Assembly: GCA_050290865.1 (NCBI GenBank)
Contig: JBNKIW010000001.1
Location: 62,001 to 126,000 of the forward strand
DNA length: 64,000 nt
Source: JARRLC01 sp050290865
GTDB taxonomy: Bacteria > Pseudomonadota > Alphaproteobacteria > Rhizobiales > Rhodomicrobiaceae
Direction: 5' to 3'
Shown here: positions 25,712 through 33,590 of the stretch, piece after piece
Position numbering within the stretch: position 1 is the first letter of the stretch
How the letters are laid out: the number at the start of each line of letters is the position of its first letter
The notes under the pieces: generated by a model
Databases searched by the model: none
Told to the model about the DNA's origin: nothing
The model's input: the letters and a program-made list of their open reading frames with translations, nothing else
Translations under genes and position numbers: made by a program

Positions 25712-28081
25712 CTATTCCCCGGCCTGTCGCGCGGCTGCGATTGCGGCTTGTCCAAGGGCGATCCCGCCGTCGTTTGCGGGAACGTCGCTCGGGATGAGGA
25801 CACGTAGCCCGGCGCGGGCCAGTTCGGCGCCGGTCGCCTCAAGCAGCAGCCGGTTCTGGAACACACCACCCGTCAACGCCACCGTCTGCGAGCCCTCCGC
25901 CCTGGCCAGCCCACGTGCCAGCCGGGCGACCGCGGCGGCGAGGCCCTTGTGGAAGCGCGCGGCGATGAGCTCAGGCGGCACGCCCCCGGCGAGATCGTTC
26001 AGCACCGCCCACCACAGCGGCACGAAACCCAGCCGCAGGACCGGGCCGTCCTCGACAGCGAAGGGGTAGGGGAAGGCGTTCGCGTCGTCCATCGCCCCGC
26101 TCGCCAGCGCTTCCAGCTCGATGGCCGCTTGCCCTTCATAGCTCACCCGCTCGCGGCACACGCCCACCGCCGCCGCCACCGCATCGAACAGCCGCCCGGC
26201 AGAGGACGCCAGCGGCGCGTTGAGGCGGCGCGCCATCATGGCGTCGAGCACGCCGCATTGCTTCGTCGAGAGATACTGGACGATGGGCACATCCCCGAAG
26301 TCCGCGGTCACGGCCTCCCACCCGATCGCGCGCGAAAGATGCGCGTAAGCGTTCCGCCACGGTTCGCGTGCCGCCGCATCGCCGCCGGGCATGGGCACGG
26401 GCGCGAAATGAGCGAGCCGCCGGTAGCCGCGATAGCCGGCGCTGAGAAACTCGCCGCCCCAGATCGTGCCGTCATCGCCCAGCCCCATGCCGTCGAGCAC
26501 GACGCCGAGCACCGGCCCGGCGTCGATCGGCCAGCGATGTTCGGCCATTGCCGCGGCCACATGCGCATGATGGTGCTGGATGTGCAGGAGCGGCAGTCCC
26601 TCCGCCTCAGCGAGCGTCGCACCCCAGACCGTCGAGGGATAGTCGGGATGCAGATCGACCGCGGCGGCAGCGGGCGCGAACTGGAACAGGTCGCGGTAGA
26701 GCGCCAGCGCCCTGCGGTAATCGGTGTGCGTGGCGGTGTCGTCGAGATCGCCGATATGCTGGGAAAGAATGGCCTCGCCGCCGCGCAGGAGGCAGAAGGC
26801 GCTCTTGAGGGCGCCGCCCATGGCCAGCACGGGCGCAGCCGTCTCGAAGCCCGGCGGCAGCTTCAGCGGGGCAGGCGCAAACCCGCGCGCACGGCGGATC
26901 ATGCGGGGCGCGCCCGCCGCCACACGCACCACCGAGTCGTCCAGACGGTTGACGATGTCGCGATCATGCATGAGCCAGGCGTCCGCGATGCCGCCCAGGC
27001 GCTCGCGCGCGTCGTCATTGGCGATGCATTGCGGCTCCTCGCTGCGGTTGCCGGAAGTGAGGACGATGGGGCGGTCCACGGCGCGCATCAGCAGGTGATG
27101 GAGCGGCGTGTAGGGCAGCATGAAGCCGAGGCAGGTCTGGCCGGGCGCGAGCGCGGGGGCGAGGGGGAGCCCGTCCGGCAGGCGGTCGAGCACGACGATA
27201 GGCGCGGCGCGGCTCGTCAGCAGCGTTTCTTCCTCGGGTGAGAGACGGGCGTAGCCGCGGACCATGGCCGTATCGAGGGCCATGAGCGCGAGCGGCTTGC
27301 CATAGCGATGCTTGCGCTGACGGAGGCGCTCGACGGTCCCGGCGCTGGCAGCGTCGCAGGCAAGATGGAAGCCGCCGATCCCCTTGATGGCGACGATGGC
27401 CCCTGAGGCAATGAGCCGCGCGGCGTGAGCGATGGCTTCCATATCGCCTGGCGCCGGGTGAGGGGAAGCTTCCTCCACCCAGGCTCGCGGGCCGCATTCC
27501 GGGCAGGCATTCGGCTGGGCATGGAAGCGCCGGTTGGCCGGATCGTCATACTCCGCCTGGCACGCGGGGCACATCGGGAACGCGGCCATGGAGGTCTGCG
27601 CCCGGTCATAGGGCAGGGCGCGAATGATCGACAGGCGCGGCCCGCAGTGCGTGCAGTTGGTGAAGGCGTAGCGGTGACGGCGGTCGGCGGCATCCAGCAC
27701 TTCGGCGAGGCAGTCCGGACAGGTGGCGGCGTCGGGGACGATGCCGGTGGTCACGGCGGAGTTCTCGCTGTCAACGATGCTGAAACCCGGCGGGGGGGGA
27801 CCGTTCAGGGGCGACTGCTCGATGGTGTCGATGCGCGCCAGCGGCGGCGCCTCGCGCGGCAGGCGCTCCAGAAACTCGCGGATGACCTCAGACCGCCCGA
27901 ATACGCGGATCAGGACGCCTTCGCCATCGTTCAGCACATCGCCCGTCAACCCGCACCCGCGCGCCAGCTGCCAGACGGCGGGCCGGAACCCTACCCCCTG
28001 CACCAGCCCGCGCACGCGGATCGCCGCGCCTGCAGGTCGCGAGGAAATAACGTCTTTGATATCGGTCTTGCGCGAGGTCAT
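25712..28081 (-). CDS. hypF: [NiFe]-hydrogenase maturation carbamoyltransferase HypF
   Basis: Makes carbamoyl-AMP from carbamoyl phosphate and transfers the carbamoyl group to HypE, the source of the CN ligands. All domains are present: acylphosphatase (IRVRGLVQGVGFRPAVWQLA, residues about 20-105), two zinc fingers (CPDCLAEVLD...CTHCGP and CPACQAEYDD...CPECGP), a YrdC-like domain (VAIKGIGGFHLACDA), and a Kae1-like C-terminal domain with HHHAHVAAAMAEH and ALTGGVFQNRLL. At 789 residues it is full length. It is the last gene of the hup/hyp block, 15 bases after hupV, and separated from the other hyp genes. Confidence 0.96.
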   Translation of the reverse strand: MTSRKTDIKDVISSRPAGAAIRVRGLVQGVGFRPAVWQLARGCGLTGDVLNDGEGVLIRVFGRSEVIREFLERLPREAPPLARIDTIEQSPLNGPPPPGFSIVDSENSAVTTGIVPDAATCPDCLAEVLDAADRRHRYAFTNCTHCGPRLSIIRALPYDRAQTSMAAFPMCPACQAEYDDPANRRFHAQPNACPECGPRAWVEEASPHPAPGDMEAIAHAARLIASGAIVAIKGIGGFHLACDAASAGTVERLRQRKHRYGKPLALMALDTAMVRGYARLSPEEETLLTSRAAPIVVLDRLPDGLPLAPALAPGQTCLGFMLPYTPLHHLLMRAVDRPIVLTSGNRSEEPQCIANDDARERLGGIADAWLMHDRDIVNRLDDSVVRVAAGAPRMIRRARGFAPAPLKLPPGFETAAPVLAMGGALKSAFCLLRGGEAILSQHIGDLDDTATHTDYRRALALYRDLFQFAPAAAAVDLHPDYPSTVWGATLAEAEGLPLLHIQHHHAHVAAAMAEHRWPIDAGPVLGVVLDGMGLGDDGTIWGGEFLSAGYRGYRRLAHFAPVPMPGGDAAAREPWRNAYAHLSRAIGWEAVTADFGDVPIVQYLSTKQCGVLDAMMARRLNAPLASSAGRLFDAVAAAVGVCRERVSYEGQAAIELEALASGAMDDANAFPYPFAVEDGPVLRLGFVPLWWAVLNDLAGGVPPELIAARFHKGLAAAVARLARGLARAEGSQTVALTGGVFQNRLLLEATGAELARAGLRVLIPSDVPANDGGIALGQAAIAAARQAGE

Positions 28082-28096
28082 GTGGGCACGTCTTCT

Positions 28097-29536
28097 TTAA
28101 TGCACGGTACACACCATGCACGGGTCGAACGACCGAACGGTATGCTGCACCGCGACCGGGTCAGCCTCCCCTTCACGAACCGGCGCGCTGATCAGCGCCT
28201 GCTCCAGCGCGCCCGGCTGGCCGTCCCTGTCGCGGGGCGAGAAGTTCCAGGTCGTCGGCGCGATGATCTGATAATTCAGAATCCGGCCGTTGCGCACCCG
28301 CAGCCAGTGCCCGAGCGAGCCGCGCGCCGCCTCGATCAATCCCGCCCCTCGCGCGTCGTCCGGCAGCGCGCCCTGCACATGGAACGGCTCGCGGCACGCG
28401 ATCGCCTTCACCCAGCCTTCCATCGCGATGACGGTGCGCGCGATCTCCACCATCCGCGCCACGACGCGGGCGAGCACGCTGCCGCCGCCCGTCCCGGCGA
28501 TGTCGCGCAGGAGCGGCTGGCCGTCCGCCAACTGGCGCGCCAGGGCGCCGACCTCCACGACCTCACCGCCGAGCCGCGGTGCCTTGCACCAGGTGTAGCC
28601 GCCTTCCGCGTCGGCGTCCGGCGTGGTGATGCCGTCGAACGGGTGACGCTGGCCGTTCCGGTGCGCCATCAGGGAATGCGACATGTCCTCGGCGATCTGG
28701 CCGGGGTCGAGCGCGGCGACCTCGCCATCTGCATATACACCCTGAGCGAACAGGCCGTCATACGCCCCATAGCTCATGAAACGGCCCGGCCCGGCGCCCA
28801 GCGACGCCAGCCCCACCGCCCTGGCTATGGCCAGGAAGGCGCGAAAGTCGCTGCTGAACGCAGGCGCCTCCTCCCCCCATGCCTCCAGTTCACCCACCGA
28901 AGCCAGCGCCGCGATGCGCTCCAGGCTGCCGCCGAACAGCGTCCGCTCCAGGAACCGCCGGAAACCGGCCAGCATCGCCGTCAGCCGCGTCTGCTCCGCT
29001 GCATCCACGGCACGCGTCGTCCCGCCCGGCTGAATGCCGAGCGTATGCGGCCACTTCCCGGCCAGCAGCCCGAGCATGTGCATGAACGTCGCCCGCGCGG
29101 GCAGCATTTCGCGCAACGCCTCGCCCTCGACCGCCTTGAAACGCCGGACGGCATCCGCATGCCACGGTTCGCCCGCATAAACGGCACGGCAGAAATCCGG
29201 CATGAAAAACATATAGAAATGCGTGAGGTGGTCGGCGACATTCTCGGCGGCGAGGATGAGGTTCGCGGCCAGGGCGCCGTTCGGCGGCATCGTCAGCCCG
29301 GAGGCGTCCGCCAGCGCCCGCGCCGCCGCCATCGACTGCGCCACCGAGCAGATACCGCAGATCCGCGGCGTGATCACCAGCGCGTCGGCGGGGGCCTTGC
29401 CGTGCAGGATCTGCTCGAAACCGCGATACATCGGCGAGACCACGCGCGCCTCGCGTACCGCGCCTGCGGCAATGTCGAGATGCACTTCGAGATCGCCCTC
29501 GACGCGGTTGAACGGCCCTACGATCCTGCGCGTCAT
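28097..29536 (-). CDS. hupV: Regulatory [NiFe]-hydrogenase large subunit (H2 sensor)
   Basis: This is the nickel-iron subunit of the H2-sensing hydrogenase (HoxC/HupV type, group 2b). The Ni ligands are in PRICGICS near residue 60 and DPCMVCTVH at the very end. The protein stops exactly at that His, so there is no C-terminal extension and no protease step, as in known sensor hydrogenases and unlike uptake HupL. ATG 29536 overlaps the hupU stop by 4 bases. The frame is open far upstream, but that part is antisense-like nonsense over hupU. It has 479 residues. With HupU it should signal to HupT. Confidence 0.93.
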   Translation of the reverse strand: MTRRIVGPFNRVEGDLEVHLDIAAGAVREARVVSPMYRGFEQILHGKAPADALVITPRICGICSVAQSMAAARALADASGLTMPPNGALAANLILAAENVADHLTHFYMFFMPDFCRAVYAGEPWHADAVRRFKAVEGEALREMLPARATFMHMLGLLAGKWPHTLGIQPGGTTRAVDAAEQTRLTAMLAGFRRFLERTLFGGSLERIAALASVGELEAWGEEAPAFSSDFRAFLAIARAVGLASLGAGPGRFMSYGAYDGLFAQGVYADGEVAALDPGQIAEDMSHSLMAHRNGQRHPFDGITTPDADAEGGYTWCKAPRLGGEVVEVGALARQLADGQPLLRDIAGTGGGSVLARVVARMVEIARTVIAMEGWVKAIACREPFHVQGALPDDARGAGLIEAARGSLGHWLRVRNGRILNYQIIAPTTWNFSPRDRDGQPGALEQALISAPVREGEADPVAVQHTVRSFDPCMVCTVH

Positions 29537-30555
29537 GGCTTGCGCCTTACCATGTCGGCGGGCGGCACTTCGATGCGGTCCGCCACGGCGTTTTCGCGCA
29601 GGCGCTCCGGCGTCGCGGCCTTGGCCAGCGCGGCCAGCGCCACGAACCACGCTTTCGGCATATCGGCAGGCAGGCCCAGCGGAATACCCGCGAGCTTCGG
29701 CGTCTCGGCGAAGGGGTGACCGGGCTCCTCGAAGGCGGGCGCGGTGCAGTTGATGCAGGGGTAGCCGCCGCGCAGACACGAGCCCCCGCCGTTCCAGGCG
29801 CGCGTGTTGCAATCGGCATGCGCCTGCGTGCCCTTGCAGCCCAGATGCTCCATCAGGCAGCCGAGATCGGAGAGGTTTTCGCCGCTCGCCTTGAATTCGT
29901 AGAACTCGTTGCGCGGGCAGCCGTGGTGGACGAGATGGTCGGTATAGGCGCGCGGACGGCCCCAGGCGTCGAGATCGGCGGGGCTGAGCGTTCCCGCGGC
30001 GAGACGCATCAGTGTTTCCAGCACCCATCCGGGATGGATCGGGCAACCGGCGATATTCACAACCGGCAGGCCCGAGCGGGCGCGGAAATCCGTTCCGAGC
30101 AGGCCGCCCGCGCTCGTGCCGTCATAGGCCAGCCCGCAGGCTTCGGCGGGATTGCCGCCAGCTGTCGTCACGCCGCCATAGCCTGCACAGCTTCCCACCG
30201 CGACGACGTCGCCCGCCACGCCCGCCAGTTCGCGCAGCCAGTCCATGACCGGGCGGCCGGTGCCCGACATCAGGTGAAAACGCCCCGTTCCGTTCGGTCC
30301 GCGCATGACCGCGCCTTCAAGGCAGAGGATGTCGAGCGGCAGCCCCCCCTCGCGCACCCGTTCAAGAAGCGCGACGGCTTCGCTCCCGCTCGCCTCGCTG
30401 AGCGAGGGATGCCAGATAAGGCGGATGTCTGCCGCCTCCAGCGCGGTGACGAAATCGGGTGCCTCGGCGCAGATGAGCGAGAGCGTGCAGCCACCGCAGC
30501 CGCCGGATTGCAGCCAGAGGAGGGTTCGGGGCTCAGTTTTCTGCCGTTCACTCAT
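29533..30555 (-). CDS. hupU: Regulatory [NiFe]-hydrogenase small subunit (H2 sensor)
   Basis: This is the iron-sulfur subunit of the H2 sensor (HoxB/HupU). The proximal-cluster Cys are in LQSGGCGGCTLSLI and GSCAGYGGV, with NIAGCPIHPGW, CLMEHLGCKG and YPCINCTAPAF for the other clusters. There is no Tat signal, which fits a soluble cytoplasmic sensor and not a membrane uptake enzyme. ATG 30555 overlaps the end of hupT by 8 bases (GATGAGTGA); an upstream TTG at 30561 is unlikely. It is 340 residues long, normal for the family. Confidence 0.93.
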   Translation of the reverse strand: MSERQKTEPRTLLWLQSGGCGGCTLSLICAEAPDFVTALEAADIRLIWHPSLSEASGSEAVALLERVREGGLPLDILCLEGAVMRGPNGTGRFHLMSGTGRPVMDWLRELAGVAGDVVAVGSCAGYGGVTTAGGNPAEACGLAYDGTSAGGLLGTDFRARSGLPVVNIAGCPIHPGWVLETLMRLAAGTLSPADLDAWGRPRAYTDHLVHHGCPRNEFYEFKASGENLSDLGCLMEHLGCKGTQAHADCNTRAWNGGGSCLRGGYPCINCTAPAFEEPGHPFAETPKLAGIPLGLPADMPKAWFVALAALAKAATPERLRENAVADRIEVPPADMVRRKP

Positions 30556-31924
30556 CCTCAACCTCGGCCGGGAACGTCAGCGTGAAGATCGCGCCGCCCT
30601 CCAGATGATTCGCCACCTCCAGCCGCCCGCCCAGCTCCTGCGCCAGCCCGTAGCTGACGTAAAGGCCAAGCCCCGTCCCCTCACCGAGCGGCTTGGTCGT
30701 GAAAAACGGCTCGAAAATCCGGTAGGTGTCGTCGTCGCGCAGGCCCGGCCCGTGATCGCGCACACGCACGAAGGCCTCGCCGTTCTCACGCCCGCAAATG
30801 AGTTCGATCAGGGCCACGGGCTCCCCGGCCATGACGTCCGTGGCGTTCTGGACGAGATTGACCACGATCTGATGCACCGGCCCCTTGCGGCCCGTGACTT
30901 CAAGCTGCGAAGGCGCGTCGATGACGATTTCCGGCTTGCGACGGGCGGATTTCGTCACCCACTGGCAGGCCGTGCGCGCCGTCTGCACGAGGTCGAAAGG
31001 CTGGCAGGCTTCCTTCTGGCTGGAAGAGAAGCGGCGCAGTTCCTGCACGATGTCGGCGACGCGCTCGGCGCCTTCGAGCGTGCCATCCACCAGCGGCCCG
31101 ATATCGGCGAGGATGCGGTCGATCTTGAGGCGCGCGCGAAGCTCGTCGAGCCGCGCCTTGTCCTCACCGCGGTCGATCGCGGCCAGATATTCCGTGATGC
31201 GCTCGCCATAGCGTTTCAGCGCATGCATGTTGCCGAAGACGAAACTGATCGGGTTGTTCAGTTCGTGGGCGACGCCCGCCACGAGCCGCCCGAGCGCCGC
31301 CATCTTCTCGGCGACGACTAGCTGCGCCTGCGTCCGCTGCAGCCGCTGATGGGCGTGGTCGAGATCGCGATAGGCGCGGCGCAATTCCCCGATGGGCCGC
31401 CCGATGACCACCAGCCCGGCAAGCCGCCGCTCGTGGTCGTAGCGCGGTGAGCAGTTCACGGCCAGCGGCGCGGGCGCGCCATCCTTCACCGCCATTGCCA
31501 CCTCGCAATCGACCATGGTTTGCGCGCGCAGCTTTTCCGGGAAATGGTCGATGAGCGCACCGGAGGCGGTGAGGAGCGCCGAAAGCGGCGTGCCGACGAG
31601 TTCGGTCTCGCTGCGCCCGGCGAGACGCTCCGCGGCGGCGTTGACGCGCTCGATCCGGCCATTGACGTCGCAAACGATGAGCACGTCGGTCATCGAGGCC
31701 AACACGCTGGCGATGAAATCCTGCGCGACTTCCAGCGCGGCGTTCTTCTCCTCGATCTCGATCTGGTAGCGGACGAGATCGGCGTAGACCTCGTCCATCT
31801 TGCGGATGACCTCGATCCAGGCTTCCTCGCCCGGCCCGGCGCGCGGCAGCGTGTCGGCGACGCCCGCCTGTTCGATGAGGCCCGGCGCAGCCCAGTCCTT
31901 TCCGCTCTTATCCAGCCTACCCAT
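30548..31924 (-). CDS. hupT: Hydrogenase-regulatory sensor histidine kinase HupT/HoxJ
   Basis: A soluble kinase without transmembrane segments. A PAS domain lies at residues about 65-175 (ASMTDVLIVCDVNGRIERVNAAAE), then the H-box EKMAALGRLVAGVAHELNNP and an ATPase domain (NLVQNATDVM, DHGPGLRDDD, GTGLGLYVSYGLAQ). In relatives it is inhibited or activated by HupUV contact through the PAS domain and phosphorylates HupR. The start is ATG 31924, with GAAGGAT upstream. It lies between hupR and hupU, as expected. Confidence 0.93.
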   Translation of the reverse strand: MGRLDKSGKDWAAPGLIEQAGVADTLPRAGPGEEAWIEVIRKMDEVYADLVRYQIEIEEKNAALEVAQDFIASVLASMTDVLIVCDVNGRIERVNAAAERLAGRSETELVGTPLSALLTASGALIDHFPEKLRAQTMVDCEVAMAVKDGAPAPLAVNCSPRYDHERRLAGLVVIGRPIGELRRAYRDLDHAHQRLQRTQAQLVVAEKMAALGRLVAGVAHELNNPISFVFGNMHALKRYGERITEYLAAIDRGEDKARLDELRARLKIDRILADIGPLVDGTLEGAERVADIVQELRRFSSSQKEACQPFDLVQTARTACQWVTKSARRKPEIVIDAPSQLEVTGRKGPVHQIVVNLVQNATDVMAGEPVALIELICGRENGEAFVRVRDHGPGLRDDDTYRIFEPFFTTKPLGEGTGLGLYVSYGLAQELGGRLEVANHLEGGAIFTLTFPAEVEDE

Positions 31925-31955
31925 GCAATCCTTCAATGCGTCCGAGCCATGTCGC

Positions 31956-33590
31956 TCATTTATCCGCCAACTCGCTTAACTGCCCGTTGCCTTCGACCTT
32001 CTCCAGTCCGAAACGCTCCAGCTTGGCGCGCAGCCCCACCCGCGACAGTCCAAGCTCCTTCGCCGCGCGGCTCTTGTTCCAGCGGTTGCGGATCAGCGCT
32101 TCCTTGAGGATGCTTGCTTCCATTCGGTCCACGCGCTCCTTGAGACTGCCGCTCAGGCCCACGAAGGAAAATTCCGGATCGGGATCATCGGCCGTGGCGG
32201 GCGAGGCGCGCAGGATACGCGGCGACAGGAGATGCGCGCCCAGTTCGCCCGAGTCCGGCCCGACAACCAGCATGTGCTGCAATTCATTCTGCAATTCGCG
32301 GACATTGCCCGGCCAGTGATAGCCGGTCAGGCAGGCGATCGCTTCCGCCGAAAGCCCCGTCACGCGCTTGCCGAGCGTCACCATGGCCTTCTCCAGGAGC
32401 GCCCTGGCGAGCACGGGGATATCCTGCGGGCGCTGGCGCAGGGGCGGCATTTCTATCGTCACCACGGCGAGACGGTAATAGAGATCCTCGCGGAAACGCC
32501 CCGCGGCGACCTCGTCCTCCAGCGCGCGGTTGGTGGCGGCGATGACGCGGACGTCCACCTTGCGGGTGCGGTTCGAACCCACGGGGCGGATTTCGCCCTC
32601 CTGCAGCGTCCGCAGCAGCTTCACCTGGAAGGCGGGCGACACCTCGCCGATCTCGTCGAGGAACACCGTGCCGCCATCGGCGCGCTCGAACAGGCCGACA
32701 TGGTCCTCCGCCGCGCCGGTGAAGGCGCCGCGCTTGTGGCCGAAGAGTTCGGACTCGAGAAGCTGATCCGGCATCGCCGCGCAGTTTTCCACCACGAACG
32801 GCTTGTTCCAGCGCAGGGAATTGTAGTGCAGCGCGCGCGCCGCCAGTTCCTTGCCGGTGCCGGACTCGCCCATCAGCAGCACCGACACGTCATAAGGCGC
32901 CACCTGCCGCAGCGTGTCGCAGATGAGGTTCAGCGGACTGTCCTCGGAGCGGATGATGCCATCGTCGTAATGATATTGGCGGCGCAGCGATTTCCGGCGT
33001 CCGGCCATCACATGCTCGGCACGCCCCGACGACATTTTCAACTCGACCGCCAGCAATTCGTTCTCGCGCTGGAGGGCAAAGAGCCGGGCGGCGTTCTTCA
33101 GTGTCAGGATCAGCCCCTCCGGCTGCCACGGCTTGGTGATGTATTGATAGATGCCCGCCTCGTTAACGGCGCGGATGATGTCGTGCGCGTCGGTGTAGCC
33201 GGAGATGATCATGCGCACCACATCCGGCCATTTCTCCTGCACCGTCTTCAGGAACTCCACGCCCGACGTTTCCGGCATGCGCTGATCGCAGAGGATGATC
33301 TGCACCCAGTCGTTGGCGAGGATCGCTTCTGCCTCGGCGATGGTCGCGGCGGTCCGGACCGTGAAGTCGTCTTCGAGAATACGCCGCAACGCCTCCAGGC
33401 TGCGCGGCTCGTCATCGACGATGAGGACTGTTGGTCCCGCCGCGATGCTTGCCTGATCGCGGCCAGAAGAGGCTCCCGCGATGCTTGCCTGATCGCAGCC
33501 GGAAGAGACACCCGCGATGCTCGCCCGATCGCAGCCGGAAGAGACACCCGCGATGCTCGCCCGGTCGCGGCCGGAATAAAGAGTATTCAT
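31956..33590 (-). CDS. hupR: Sigma-54-dependent response regulator HupR/HoxA with N-terminal tandem repeat
   Basis: The receiver domain (residues about 52-170) has TVLIVDDEPRSLEALRRIL and CDQRMPETSGVEFL. An AAA+ domain (residues about 215-450) contains GESGTGKE, the sigma-54 contact loop KRGAFTGAAE and GGTVFLDEIGEV, and a C-terminal Fis-type helix-turn-helix (WNKSRAAKELGLSRVGLRAKL) binds DNA. The N-terminus carries about 50 extra residues made of four near-copies of a 12-residue unit like SGCDRASIAGVS, encoded by the 36-bp repeat at 33444-33579. ATG 33590 overlaps the hypX stop by 4 bases; I see no in-frame start between the repeat and TVLIVDDE. The repeat is unusual for the family. Confidence 0.92.
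   Translation of the reverse strand: MNTLYSGRDRASIAGVSSGCDRASIAGVSSGCDQASIAGASSGRDQASIAAGPTVLIVDDEPRSLEALRRILEDDFTVRTAATIAEAEAILANDWVQIILCDQRMPETSGVEFLKTVQEKWPDVVRMIISGYTDAHDIIRAVNEAGIYQYITKPWQPEGLILTLKNAARLFALQRENELLAVELKMSSGRAEHVMAGRRKSLRRQYHYDDGIIRSEDSPLNLICDTLRQVAPYDVSVLLMGESGTGKELAARALHYNSLRWNKPFVVENCAAMPDQLLESELFGHKRGAFTGAAEDHVGLFERADGGTVFLDEIGEVSPAFQVKLLRTLQEGEIRPVGSNRTRKVDVRVIAATNRALEDEVAAGRFREDLYYRLAVVTIEMPPLRQRPQDIPVLARALLEKAMVTLGKRVTGLSAEAIACLTGYHWPGNVRELQNELQHMLVVGPDSGELGAHLLSPRILRASPATADDPDPEFSFVGLSGSLKERVDRMEASILKEALIRNRWNKSRAAKELGLSRVGLRAKLERFGLEKVEGNGQLSELADK
33444..33579 (-). repeat. Tandem repeat of 36 bp, about 3.7 copies, coding for the HupR N-terminus
   Basis: Units start at 33444, 33480, 33516 and 33552, the last one incomplete. 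The plus-strand unit begins GATGCTCGCCCGATCGC and copies differ at a few positions. Because 36 is a multiple of three, the repeat stays in frame and encodes copies of a 12-residue peptide with the core RASIAG or QASIAG. It looks like a coding minisatellite, so copy number may vary between strains. Confidence 0.9.

Noticed and set aside
29537..30046. N-terminal extension of hupV to 30046
   Set aside because: It lies in another frame over hupU and has low-complexity Arg-rich sequence; ATG 29536 overlaps the hupU stop.
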